From Cryptomeria japonica (taxonomy: Eukaryota > Streptophyta > Pinopsida > Cupressales > Cupressaceae), in the NCBI RefSeq assembly GCF_030272615.1, contig NC_081409.1, positions 239,597,832 through 239,657,831 of the forward strand: a stretch of DNA of 60,000 bases, in the 5' to 3' direction. The first letter of the stretch is position 1. Each line of letters opens with the position of its first letter. Of this stretch, positions 46,008-57,635 are shown in pieces. The notes beneath the pieces are model-generated. The model saw only the letters and a program-made list of their open reading frames with translations, had not been told where the DNA came from and searched no databases. Position numbers and translations under genes: made by a program.

Positions 46008-46227
46008 TTACAAGAAACCCGACAAGATTCCACTGATAGCAAATGACAACCTTTGTCATTGATGTCAAAGGGGGAGTAGAGGCTATGAGAAAAATGATCA
46101 GCAAATGGCTCATCAGCTCAGGGGGAGCTCATATTTTTTTGGTAGGACAATTCTGGCAGACTCATTTTTGGATGACACTTTTTGGATTTTTCTCATGAGT
46201 GTTGCCATCAATGCCAAAGGGGGAGAT
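46008..46227 (+). promoter_or_regulatory. 3' untranslated segment with duplicated PPT-like sites
   Basis: Contains TTTGTCATTGATGTCAAAGG followed by GGGAG (46054-46077), CAGGGGGAGCTCAT (46119-46132) and the true PPT AAAGGGGGAGAT (46216-46227), itself preceded by GCCATCAATGCC. The first and last are variants of one unit (TGNCATYRATGNCAAAGGGGGAG), suggesting a duplicated PPT region. Confidence 0.7.
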
Positions 46228-47009
46228 TGTTGGCAAGTGCACACTCCAATGAGAAATTGTAGGTGATTGAAGGTTTTTTCATTAATGGAAACCTTGCAAT
46301 CATATGATACCAGTAAGACAATATACCGACACCGGCAACAACAGACTCTACACCGATAGAGAAAGGAAGGATACCGGCACCCTGGCCGACAGGAATTTTG
46401 TTTATAATGTATTTTGTAATTAATTGTAAAATCATTGTAAGTTGACATGGCAAGTTGTAATATGACTCATATATGTATGAGATCATTGTAGAACATTTTG
46501 TAAGAAGAAGAAGAATGTGATAGGTGAAATAAGACAGACCTAATATGCAAATTATAGGATAAGGGTTTATGTATGAAGTAGAGCTAAAACTAGTAATGGA
46601 TCTGGCATAACAGATGCTAATTTGAAGCAGTACAAGACACTGGATTTGTATAATCCATTTTGTAAGTTAGTGAGACTTCTTATTTTGTAATTGAGCAATG
46701 AGCTCTAGGCACTTGGCCTTCCTGCATGTGCAAGCCCCTATTGTAAGAGTAATATTCACTTATTGGCCAGTAAGCCAATATTGTGGGTCACAAATCCCAC
46801 CGAGGTTTTTCCCACACCGGATTTCCTCGTTAAAATTTTGTGTTATGGTGTGCTTTTCATGTGGTTGTTGTTATTCTTGTTTACTACATTATTTTTGGTT
46901 TACCGATATACAATATTGATATGCTTTACATGTTTTAAATCAAGTAAATTTAATAACCGGTTAGATACTGATTCACTCCCCCCTCTCAGTATCTTTGGGA
47001 ATCCTAACA
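46228..47009 (+). repeat. 3' LTR, 782 bp
   Basis: TGTTGGCAAGTGCAC...ATCCTAACA, matching 40262-41031 with scattered substitutions and a small indel near 46335. CCCACCGAGGTTTTTCCC lies at 46796-46813 and the end hairpin at 46963-46994. Confidence 0.92.
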
Positions 47010-47014
47010 GCCTT

Positions 47015-48560
47015 AATAGTGGAGGACGGATTAACCTTGCTTTGTTTCCAAAATTTCTTATCACTTACAATGAAGCTCAACTTGAGCCACCAACTCCACC
47101 AAGAACCCCAATAGAAGAAGAGGAATTCATCACATTAGAGATATATTAATGCCCACTATCACTCAATCTCAGAGAAATAAAAAGAAGGAATCACAACCAG
47201 AATCAAGTATGGGTCACATACTATCCAATCCTTTTGATGAGTATGATGGGAGAAACAAAGATCACTGAAGAACTTCTCCAAGAATGTCAAGAGAACACGT
47301 CTTTCCAAAAACTCGTAGATAGACTTATAGAAGCAGATAAGGAAAAATATCTACTCATGGTAACTAGTAAAGGAGTCAGCATTCTTGAGGATTTTGACAC
47401 AAAAAAATTAAGGAATATAGATGAGAGAATTTCAAGAACAAGCTCAAGAAACTATGCCTATCAAGAACAACGAAAAGAAGAAGAGGCACATGATCAAGAA
47501 AAAACACGCAACCAAGATCGCAGCCATGAACAAGACAACACCCATGAACAAGACCATGCCCACAATTAGGACAATATTAATGAACGAAGGGAAGCTTTCC
47601 ATCGAAGGACAAATTTACCCATGGCTGCTCTTACACAACAAATCCAAACACTGCAAAGATAAATGTAGGACATGCAACAAGGAACCACAGTATGATACTC
47701 CTTGGATGAAATTTGTCCTTATCCTTTTGATAGAAGATTGAACATGGTACCTTTTCCCCCAAATTCAGATATACCAAATTATGACAAATACGATGGTAAA
47801 AGTGATCCCCATGATCACGTTTGGGAATTTTGTACCATGAGCTTAGATTTTTCTCACAATGACACATACTTAATGAGATTATTCCCAAGAAGTTTGGGAG
47901 GGAAAACATTGGAGTGGTTGTCTAAACTTACACCTTCCACCAGATCATTTGATGAGTTGGTAAACAAATTCATAAAACAATACTCCTATTAAATTCAACA
48001 TGCAATCACCATGCTAGATGTGTGTAACACAAAACAAAAGAGAAATGAAACATTCATGGTGTTTGTGCAATGGTGGAGCCGCATGGTCTCGAGATATCCC
48101 TGAGATGTGTTTGAAAAGGAAAAGATGGAAATCTTCATCGACAATCTAAATAGTGACATGAATTATCAACTCAAACTCCAATGCATACCATCTTTTGCAA
48201 AATTGATATAAAATGGTATCCAAGTAGAGGAAGCTTGCATCAAGAAATGAACATTGAAGTTCTTTAAGGAAGGTGTTAATTCATCAAACACTAACATATT
48301 TAACAATCAAAACAATAACAACACTTTAGGCAAATCTAGATTTTGGACAGGGAACAAAAACATTGTTAATGATGGGGTAATTGATGGCAACAATGTGAAA
48401 TCTAAACAATCAATGTTGAATTTATCAGGCAACCCACCATCCAATAATGATCAAAAGAGTGCTAATCAAGGCACTAACACTTATCAGACAAATACCAACC
48501 ACGAAGCTTCAATGTCAAACACCAACAAAAATCATCAAGGCAACAACAACACCAACTAGG
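47015..48560 (+). pseudogene. Gypsy gag (retrotrans_gag) remnant
   Basis: The capsid region of the Tat-type gypsy element. After the copia-type TSD the frame reads LNSGGRINLALFPKFLITYN. 47234-47569 is an acidic/His-rich segment. 47702-47992 holds the typical gag core: FPPNSDIPNYDKYDGKSDPH, then MRLFPRSLGGKTLEWLSKL and FDELVNKFIKQYS. The frame goes on through several stops to an Asn-rich segment (48254-48559). Frame breaks are numerous. Confidence 0.85.
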
Positions 48561-49320
48561 GAAACAACACAAACCAAAGAGGCAACACTAACACTTTCCC
48601 ATATCGATGCATATACACTCCATTAGAACAAACCTTAGAATCAGCATTTTGAGAGCTATTGGCAAATAAGATCATCACATTGCCATCCACAAGCAAATTT
48701 GAACCCCAAGTCAAACCACCCTGGTGGAATGACTCACATTATTGTGATTTTCATCAAAACAAAGGGCATAACACAAATGATTGCATGAGGCTAAAGAACA
48801 TAGTTTAGGACATGATAGACAATGGCTATTCAATAGTTCATGGTCATAAAGCGAATGGTGACCATGAAGGCTTCAAAAATCCTCTTCCAACTTACGACAA
48901 ATGAGGAGCATCAACATCAAACAATACCAAGGGAGCTCATATTAATCACATATATGAAAACACCATCAATCACATATCGACATATGATAATCAAGTAAAT
49001 GTCATAAAAATCAAAGATAAGCAAGAACATGTGTCGATTAACGTGACAACCAGAGCACATAAATATGTCTTGAAAGGGAACACATTGACATCGACAACTC
49101 TCCCCAAGACTCAATATAACTTGGTTGATCAGCTACGAAGAAATCATGCTCAAATATCGATACTTGAGTTACTCAAACTTTCACCAAAATACAAGGATAT
49201 CTTAGAACAAGCACTTATCGAAATAACCATTCCATATAATCTAGATATTGAACGATTCCAAGCCATGGTGGCCCATATGATGATACATCACAACATATCT
49301 ATTTTTTGAACACAACGATG
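48561..49320 (+). pseudogene. Gypsy gag C-terminal region with knuckle
   Basis: PPWWNDSHYCDFHQNKGHNT then NDCMRLKNIV (near 48717-48810): a CX2HX4HX4C knuckle followed by LK, the form seen in Tat-lineage gypsy Gag. The later open segment (49031-49309) leads to protease (ISILELLKLSPKYKDILEQAL). Confidence 0.8.
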
Positions 49321-49740
49321 TCTCCTTGAATCATCCGCATAACACCCCACTCCATATCGAAGTCTTAGTCTATAAACATTGAGTAAAAAGAGTGTTAATT
49401 GATGGAGGAGTTGGTCTCACTATCTGTACTCTAAAGATTATCCATGCATTGGGATTTTCCAAAAAAGAAAATCACCATCAAAGCCTATGATGATGAAGGG
49501 AGATCATCCGAGGGAACTATAATATTACCCATTCAGGTAGGCCCTGTACAAAGAGACACCATGTGCCAAGTTTTGGACATAGAATTGACATATAATATAC
49601 TATTGGGTCATCCATGGATCCATGAAATTCAAGCAGTGCCTTCCACGTACCATCAATGTATCAAGTTCCCCCACAATGGATATGAAATTTCAACCTTTTT
49701 CAGTATTGCAATGCTATGGGAGCATCTCAAGATAGCCTAG
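49321..49740 (+). pseudogene. Gypsy aspartic protease remnant
   Basis: VLIDGGVGLTICTLK (49394-49438) holds the active-site Asp in the DGG form common in Tat-type elements rather than DSG/DTG. KKITIKAYDDEGRSSEGTI and YNILLGHPWIHEIQAVPSTY follow, the conserved C-terminal half. Several stops precede the active site, and a frameshift separates it from the open part (49444-49740). Confidence 0.85.
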
Positions 49741-51390
49741 TTCCACACAATAGGGAGGCCCAAACTTCCTCAACATGCAATCATCATCAAGAAGAACTCA
49801 AGTCTATATCCGTAGACTTCAAGCAAAAGATGAAAGTCAAGGACCAAGGCATGGGGCAGTACTCTTTTGAACCCTTATGTCTATCTAAATTGCCAACATC
49901 ACCAAAATTGTATGGACAACCTTCCACATCAAGACATCAGGCAACACAACCCATCACCAAGTTTGATGGTAAATTTATCTAGCTGGGCACACTAGCTAAT
50001 GAATCACAAGAGAAAGATATCCTTAGCTGGCTATACAAATATGAAGAAGAAGTCAGGGTTGCTACCATAGAAGTGGTTGTACCGACAAAACAATATGGAA
50101 AGGGGTTTTAGATCATGCAACGAATGAGATACAAAGAAAAATGACCTATTGGTAAGTGCCAAGAAGGCATTATAGAATCCCTGCAACTTCCTTCATAATT
50201 TGCAAAAGACAAGACAAGGCTTGGGTATGAACAACATGTTCCACCGAGGCAGAAACAAAATCACCAGCAAAAACCTCAGTGGAGAGCGAAGAAAAAATAT
50301 AATGAAGACTCATGGAAAAAAGCATTACACCAAGTAGCAGAAATGACAAGGAAGGAGCAAAAGCATCAAGAAAATGAGAAACAACAAGAAGAGCTCACTA
50401 TTCAAAAGGAGGAAGCTTCTTATAAGAAAGTACATCATGTACAAGAACCTAATCAAACCAAGGTTGAGCCGCAACCTAAAGAAATTGTTACTCACAGAAA
50501 ATAAATGATGTACAAACAAATGCAAAGAGTACAAACCAACACCAATCCTGAATCAGAAAAAGATGCTAAATTGGTTTCAATCATCAGTGATCTTTTCTCA
50601 CCATACAAAATACCTATCAAATACAATGAGATAACCTGAGACAGTAATTCTGAAACCAATTCCAATGGATTTGAGTGGGGTAGTTGTTCTGATGTGACTT
50701 AAGACATTGAGGTGGATACCGTCCACGCATACACACCCATTTCTCAGGAGGGAAGAAGCTCAGAACCTCGATCTCTTGAATTCAGACCATGACATATCTA
50801 TGAGGCTAGTGAGAGCGAAAAACAACAATATGAACAAGGAAATATTGAAGATAATACCATCGAAGATTTCAAAAATATCATAGACCTCACTAGTATCCCA
50901 AACTACTATAACGATGACTCTATCATGACACTTACAACAATTGATCTTAACCCACCAAATGACTCCTTACCACTCATATATCCCGATCTCATAGACTGGG
51001 AAGAACTTGAACATCATGATATACCAATATTCCCAAACGATGAATCAATTGTCCAATACCTATGCTCAGTCAACCCGGAAACGTGCTCCACTAGTGAGCA
51101 AAGTAATGATATCTACAATCAGGGGAGCGCAAAGTCTCTCAGTTGAAAAAATGAAATAAACAAAAGATATAATGGTGAAAACCAGTCAATAGCAGTATTA
51201 GATCACAAAAATGTAAAAACAAAGGATGCATCTGAAGGTAAAAACCTTTTTGAGGCACCTAAAGATGGGAGACTTGACACTCTTCCTAAACATTATCAAG
51301 AAAGGTCACCAATATTGATTGAGCCAACTCAATCAATAAACATTAGCAATGAAGCAACAATCAAAACCATACATCTGGTAGAATCACTCA
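49741..51390 (+). pseudogene. Long gypsy linker between protease and RT
   Basis: One reading frame with scattered stops, mostly Glu/Gln/Asn/Ser-rich and low in conservation. KTRLGYEQHVPP (near 50214-50250) resembles the G-patch-like block seen in this linker of Tat elements. 50925-51146 is acidic (LNPPNDSLPLIYPDLIDWEE). Such long linkers are usual in Tat lineages. Confidence 0.65.
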
Positions 51391-52300
51391 CAAAAGAAGA
51401 ACAATGAGATTTTATCAAATTCTTCAAGGAAAGGCAAATCATTTTTTCGTGGTCTTATGCTAACATGCTAGGGATAGATCTGAATCTAATCATGAATCAC
51501 TTATCCATCGCTCCTGGAGCTAAACTGGTCAAGCAGAAACTAAGAAAGATGAATCCACATGTGGCATTGTTGGTCAAAGCATAACTAAAGAAGTTATTAG
51601 ATGTCGGATTCATCTGACCTATAGACTATGCTGAATGGATCTCAAACATTGTACCAGTTTCCAAACTAGATAAAAGCATAAGAACATGCATAGACTTTAG
51701 GGATGTCAACAAAGAATGTCCGTAGGATGACTTTCCTTTGCCAAGCACTGATATTATTGTGGATCTAACACTAGGCCACACAATTCTATCATTAATGGAT
51801 GACTTTTCTGGCTATAATCAAATCAGGATAGCCCCAAAGGATCAAGATTAAACTATGTTCACCTATCCATGGGGAACGCATTGTTGGAACATCATGCCTT
51901 TTGGCTTGAAAAATGTTGGGGTAACTTATCAAAGAGCCATGAAAACATTCTTTCATGACATGATGCATACTTTCATGGAGGATTATATTGATGATTTGCT
52001 GGCTAAATCATTGACCCAAGCAGAACACCTGGGCATACTAGATAAAATCTTTCAACGATTGGAGTAATTCAAGGTCAGACTAAACCCTAAGAAGTGTGTC
52101 TTCAGGGTCACATTCAACAAAATATTGGGCTAGATTGTTTCAAAAAAGGGCATCAAAGTAGATATAGCAAAGGTACAGGCTATCATGGAAATGCCACCTC
52201 CTAAGAACATTAGCCAACTCAGATCTCTGCAGGGACGAATACAATCCATCAGACGATTCATCGCTCAACTGGAAGATAAATCTCCCATTCAGTCATCTAC
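51391..52300 (+). pseudogene. Gypsy reverse transcriptase remnant
   Basis: Motifs in order: HLSIAPGAKLVKQKLRKMNP, VPVSKLDKSIRTCIDFRDVN (RT block 1-2), FPLPSTDIIVD, LMDDFSGYNQI (catalytic Asp), GTHCWNIMPFGLKNVGVTYQ, and the catalytic YIDDLLAKS box (51988-52014 region), then LNPKKCVF. Stops occur at least at 51583, 51618, 51723 and 51849. Catalytic residues remain readable. Confidence 0.92.
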
Positions 52301-52740
52301 TTCATAAAAATATACCTTTCAGATGGGAAGAAAAGTGTGCGAAATCATTTCACCAGCTCAAACAATAACTGATGAATCCGCCAGTTTGGGAACCTCTGAT
52401 AGCAAGCAAGCCACTCATTCTCTATACATCAAAAACAAAAGTATAATTAGGGACACTGCTAGCAAAAGAAGATCCAACAAGAAAAGAAAGGGCAATCTAT
52501 TACATCAGTAGGACTTTGAACATATATGAACTAAATTACACATTCATCGAAAAGGCTTTCTTAGCAGTGGCGTTTTCTTCTCAAAAGTTCTGCCACTATA
52601 TGCTAGCCCACACAATCAAGTTGGTAGCAAAAATTGATCCTCTCAAGTATCTACTCATCAAGGAAGCTCTCACAGGACAATTAGCTAAATGGGTCATGAT
52701 TCTGAGTGATTTTTTAATCCAATAAATAGATAGTCGAGCT
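52301..52740 (+). pseudogene. First RNase H (RT-linked) remnant
   Basis: After RT, 52323-52511 (shifted) and 52516-52725 encode the RNase H-like part linked to RT: NYTFIEKAFLAVAFSSQKFC, then HYMLAHTIKLVAKIDPLKYL. The catalytic D-E-D set is not all readable because of frame changes. Confidence 0.75.
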
Positions 52741-52806
52741 ATCAAAGGATAGGTAATTGCAGATCAACTGGCAGAAGCACCACTACCAAACCAACAACCA
52801 CTACAG

Positions 52807-53235
52807 GTGGAATTTTTGGACATGGATGTACTCACTGTCACACCCAAGCAATGGACCCTATACTTTGATGGATCCTATACACAACATGGATCGGGTGTCG
52901 ACATCCTATTCATCACTCTAGAGGGGTACATAATTCCAAGATCGTATAGACCAATGTTTCCATGCACCAACAACATTGCTAAATATGAAGCCCCTATAAC
53001 AAGAATCAAGATAGTTATGGAATGGAGAATCACAGAATTGAGAGTATATGGGGATTCTCAATTAGTTATCAACCAGATCAACGATGACTATCAGACAAAG
53101 GATAATAAGCTAATGCTTTACAAGAGAATGGTGGATGATTTCAAAAAATAGTTTGTGCACATCACCTTTGAGCAAATCCCAAGATTGGACAATAGAGTTG
53201 CCGATGAAATGGCCACTATCGCTTCACTCCTATAA
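52807..53235 (+). pseudogene. Second (archaeal-type) RNase H domain
   Basis: WTLYFDGSYTQHGSGVDIL (first catalytic Asp), NNIAKYEAPITRIKIVMEWR (Glu), LRVYGDSQLVINQIN (Asp) and LDNRVADEMATIASLL (last Asp) give the full D-E-D-D set. One stop interrupts (near 53149). A second RNase H after the first is the mark of the Tat lineage of gypsy elements. Confidence 0.88.
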
Positions 53236-54600
53236 ATTCCAGACACACAAAGTCATTATGAGTTCTTGGTGGAGCAATTGTTTTCCCTAGCCAATGACAA
53301 TTCTGCATCCCAAGTCATATATTCCCTAATCGGTTATGATTCCCCTCTATACAGGAAGATCTATGATTATCTCAAAAATAATACTCTCCCTTCTGACCTA
53401 TCTCGCAACCAAAAACACAGCTTCATTCGGCAAGCCGCCTACTATACCTTAACCTCTGACACACTTTACCGCTAAGGTCTAGATGGTACTCTTCTTTGAT
53501 GCCTCGATCGTAATGAATCTGACTCTTCCTTACATGAGCTTCACGAAGGTATCTATGGAATGCATTCAAGTGGTCCTACTCTCTCCAAGAAACTTCAGAG
53601 AATGGGATATTACTGGCTGATAATGGAAAGAGAGTCCTATCAATTTGCTAAAAAATGTCCTAATTGTCAAATTCACGACAACCTTATCAATGCACCAGCA
53701 CAGGAGCTGCAACTGTTCACCACATCTTGGCCTTTTTGTCAATAGGGACTTGATTTGGTAGGGAAAATTCATCCTTCCTCTTCAAATGGGCATAAGTTCA
53801 TTATCACCACCATAGAGTATTTCATCAAGTGGATCGAAGCAGTCCCGATGACCACCATAACTGGAAAACATATCTCATCATTCATCCTCAACTATCTCAT
53901 TTGCAGATATGCCATTCCTAGTTCCATCATCACAGATAACAAACATCCTTTCAAGAACCAAGATGTGTGAGAGCTATGTGAATGATTCAAAATCCAACAT
54001 CACTTCTCCACATCATAATAACCGCAGGGGAATGGTCAAGCGGATCCTAAAAATTCTCAAGAAAACAGTAAATGATGGTGGTAAGGATTGGCATGTACAA
54101 CTCAATGCGACACTTTGGGCCTACAAAATAAGTATCCAGATACCTACAGGGGCTATGCCATATTCATTGGTGTATGGTTCAAAATAAATTCTACCTCTTG
54201 AGGTCGAAATCCCATCTCTTTGAGTATCTTTGAAGGGCCTCATACCAGATGAGGAATATCAAGTAAATAGGTTGCAGGAACTAGAACTTCTTGATGAAAA
54301 ATGACAACATGCCTATGACCATCTCAAGGCATATCAGCAATGAATGTGTAGAAGCTATAATCACAAGGTCATCCCAAGGGCTTTCAAACTTGATGATCTT
54401 GTCCTGAAGGAAAATCCCAGAAATTAGCAAGATCAAGAAAATAAGGGGAAATTCGAACCTAACTGGTTGGGACCCTTTGTCATCATATCATCCCATGAAT
54501 CAGGAGCATATCAATTGTCAACTTCAGAAGAGGACGTGATCGATGAACCAACCAACAACATCCATCTAAAGAAGTTCTACACTTGAGTCGTCCAATGCAC
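53236..54600 (+). pseudogene. Gypsy integrase remnant
   Basis: Begins with a His/Cys zinc-binding region (LHELHEGIYGMHSSGPTL ... FAKKCPNCQIH). The core has GLDLVGKIHPSSSNGHKF (first Asp), IPSSIITDNKHPF (second Asp), and PQGNGQADPKNS (54032-54067), where the family has QAE; the catalytic Glu reads Asp. The C-terminal part (LPLEVEIPSL..., KLDDLVLKENPRN, NWLGPFVI) is readable to about 54590. Several stops and frameshifts. Confidence 0.9.
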
Positions 54601-55734
54601 GGATCAAGCGAAAAAGCAAAAACAAAAAGCAAGAAAAATACAAAAAAATAAAAAATAAATAAAAAAGTGAAATAAAAACAAGTGGTGAAAACTTAGAAAC
54701 AGGTGATATTTGTGAGAGAACAACTCCTTTATCTATCAGTACTCATATTTTTTATCCATCTAGTCTCATCTAATAGTCATCGCCGAACACTTGTACACGC
54801 AACATTATCCCAGACATACTTAGTGTAGTCACTGTCCTTGATTATCTAAAATAGTTATTTGTATCATATCCCACCATGGCTTGGTGATCAACGTATATAT
54901 CCACATCAATGAATATCCATGACTGGGGGCAACATTCCTCTTACTTTGGCATTCAAACAACAAACAAGGATCGCAACAGACTAGGGAACCAATGTGAAAA
55001 CTTCTCATCGGGCTAGAAAATAGGATCATTATCGAAATGGAACTTCAACACACACAGACGATGGATGATTTTTCTAAATTATGATTTGATTACATTTAGC
55101 ATGAAGTTTTGACTATTTTTATCTAGATTTTTGAATAATTTGATCTTCTGAGCTACTCAAGGATGCACTGAGCTAGAGAAGCGATGAAGGAACCTGACAT
55201 TTTCTTTGGTTTTCTATCTATGAGGTGATCATTCCTATGGTGCAAATTTGTCTCGAGACATGATTGGAAACATATCATTGAAGAAATTTTCCACTTTGCA
55301 CATAAAAATGGTTAACTCATGTCTGTTTTACACAAGCAACACTCAGATCATCTTGGTTCAATTATACCTCAACGCTTGTGTCGCCTTACAATATCAAAAT
55401 CCATGTAAGTTATACTCAAGTCATTATGGTTCAAATATACCATGATGCTTGTATTAACTTTCAACATATCAAAAGCTCAATGATGAAAAAAACAACACAA
55501 ACAAGTGACTAAATGGGAATGAGAACGACAGAATTAAAGCAATCATATAATTGCATATCATTTTTGCATTAGTATCATTTCATTGTCATTATCATTGTCA
55601 TGTCATTCTTACATCTCATTTTCAAGATATATATCATCATTTCATCCCTCGCATGCATATCTATCGCATCATCATGGAACATTTCTTCACTTTCATATCT
55701 TCATCATTCATCCAACTCTCATCTATCATGTCTT

Positions 55735-56105
55735 ATACAGGATGTATCTTTCTTGAAACCAGACATTCTCTCATCTATCATAGCTTATATAGGATGTATC
55801 TTTCCTGAAACCAAACATTTTGATTAGGTCTTATACACAATATATCGAACCTGAAACCAAATGCTTTGATCATCATTGTCTTATACATGAGGTGTCATTC
55901 TTGAAACCAGACTTGATCTCAATCTTATCAATTCTATCAATTCATTTCATCTAATCCATTCTATCATGTCTTATACATGATGTATCTTTCTTGAAACCAG
56001 ATGTTTCGATCAGGTCTTATACGAGATATATCGTTCCTGAAACCAAACGCTTTGATCATCTTTGTCTTATACAAGAGGTGTCATCCTTGAAACCAGACTT
56101 GATCT
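55735..56105. repeat. Tandem repeat with TCTTATACA...GAAACCAGAC
   Basis: About seven units of 45-65 bp: GTCTTATACANGATGTATCT (first 20 bases) then TTCTTGAAACCAGAC or close variants. The same family in opposite orientation is at 35766-35998. Confidence 0.85.
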
Positions 56106-56504
56106 CAATCTTATCAATTCCAATTAATCTTATCAATTTTGATCAATCATATCATTATCCCCATACATGAGCATATCATATTGACAACATGTTAGAAAAA
56201 TTTACATTAATCAAATCCAACGATCATCTGCATATCACCTTCTAAACATATAGTATCATCACCACATCATATAAGCATGTAAATCATAAAATAAAATAAA
56301 AACACACACATCACATCATCTGCATCATCATCTGCAAAGGTCATATAGCTCATCAAAATCAAATTTGCTACATCCATATCATATCGTCATGCACATGTGT
56401 GACCACATGCCGATCCAAAGGAAAATCAATGATACAAGTCAGAACCAATCGTCAGTCAGAACAAATAAATGTCCAAATTCCTTGGATATCATATTACTAT
56501 CGAA

Positions 56505-56612
56505 AATAAATCAATCCAAGTTCCATATCAAAATTAATCAATCCAAGTTCCATATCAAAATCAATCAAACCATGTTCCATATCAAAAATTAGTCAATCAG
56601 GACTCATATCAA
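56505..56612. repeat. Tandem repeat, unit about 25 bp
   Basis: Four units around AATCAATCCAAGTTCCATAT followed by CAAAA, with the last ones diverged. Confidence 0.85.
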
Positions 56613-56658
56613 CAATCAAGTTTGAACCATATCGACAATCAGCATTCCTACCAACATG

Positions 56659-56774
56659 ACCTTGGTGGACGTGTGGGGCATGTACGTGCTATGCCTACAT
56701 TAGTCTTCCTCATTTTACCTTGGTGGATGTGTGGGGCATGTACGTGCTATGCCCATATTAGTTTTCCTCATTTC
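56659..56774. repeat. Two tandem copies of a 58-bp unit
   Basis: Units 56659-56716 and 56717-56774 both hold ACCTTGGTGGAYGTGTGGGG and CATGTACGTGCTATGCC. The copia integrase frame on the minus strand runs into this duplication and stops. Confidence 0.9.
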
Positions 56775-57630
56775 ACCAACTTCTGGCTTCACCAGGTCTA
56801 GATCATTATCTTTAGGTTCTTCTTCCTTGCTATCTTCATCTTCTACAGAATCTACTTGTTCTGATTGAACTGAAACTGTAGGACACTCATCCACTTGGAC
56901 ATCAACACTTTCAATGATTTTCTTTGTCTGGTTGTTGTAACATTTGTAGGCTTTGCTCTTGGTGGAGTAACCAAGAAATATTCCTTCATCACTCTTAGCA
57001 TCAAACTTACCAACATAGTCACCTCTATTGATAAAACATTTACTACCAAAAAATTTAAAGTAACTAAAGTTAGGTGATCTACCATACCAGTATTCATAAG
57101 GAGTTTTATCCTTACCTCTTTTAACCAATATTTGGTTCATAGTGTAGACAGTTGTGCTGACAGCTTCTCTCCAGAAAGTCTTAGCAATGCCTCCTTGTAT
57201 TAGCATAGTTCTAGCAACTTCAACAACTGACTGGTTGTTCCTCTCTACAATACCATTCTGTTGTGGTGTCCGAGGTGTAGAAAGCTGCCTCTTAATTCCA
57301 TTGTCTTCACAATATCTAGTGATCACCTTGATCAGTTCTTAAGCACTTTATCTTCTTTCCACTTCTTTTTCAGCTAAGGCCCTGAATGCCTTAAACTTGC
57401 TAAAGGATTCTGTTTTGTCCTTCAATAATGTGACCCACATCATTCTTGAGTAATCATCAGTGAAGATCATAAAATATCAATCACCTTGAATGCTTCTAGT
57501 CCTTATTGGTCCACAAAGGTCTGTATGAACCAAATCTAGAAAATGTTCTATTGAGAAAGATTTCCTCTTAAAAGTTGAGGATGTCATCTTCCCTAACTGA
57601 CATTCCTTACATAGAGCATTCACCGGTTTG
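56715..57630 (-). pseudogene. Copia integrase, truncated
   Basis: From 57630: CKECQLGKMTSSTFKRKSF, then LDLVHTDLCGPIRTRSIQGD (first catalytic Asp), YFMIFTDDYSRMMWVTLLKD and, from 57326, DNGIKRQLSTPRTPQQNGIV with ERNN (catalytic Glu). The stretch that should hold the second Asp (RSDNGGEF) is damaged: frames read ELIKVITRYCEDNG after two stops. Post-core region KTPYEYWYGRSPNFSYFKFF is intact. The frame ends in the 58-bp duplication, so RT and RNase H are missing. Confidence 0.9.
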
Positions 57631-57635
57631 TCCAA

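Larger units (their letters stand above)
40262..47009 (+). mobile_element. Complete copia-type element with pol replaced by a novel ORF
   Basis: 6,748 bp, with two LTRs (770 and 782 bp, TGTTGG...CTAACA), PBS TGGTATCAGAGC (41034-41045), PPT AAAGGGGGAGAT (46216-46227) and perfect TSD GCCTT. The internal 5.2 kb encodes a coiled-coil/zinc-knuckle Gag-like protein (41103-42137), then a long reading frame (42514-46007) without protease, integrase, RT or RNase H motifs. LTR copies differ by a small percentage by eye, so insertion is the most recent one I can date in this window. It must depend on enzymes from another copia element. Confidence 0.9.
54601..56658 (+). other. Gypsy 3' untranslated region
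   Basis: Non-coding. It contains an A-rich stretch (54618-54680), the tandem array 55735-56105 and short CATCATATC-type words. No 3' LTR matching 35999-37436 is found, so the element is truncated where the copia sequence begins. Confidence 0.6.
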
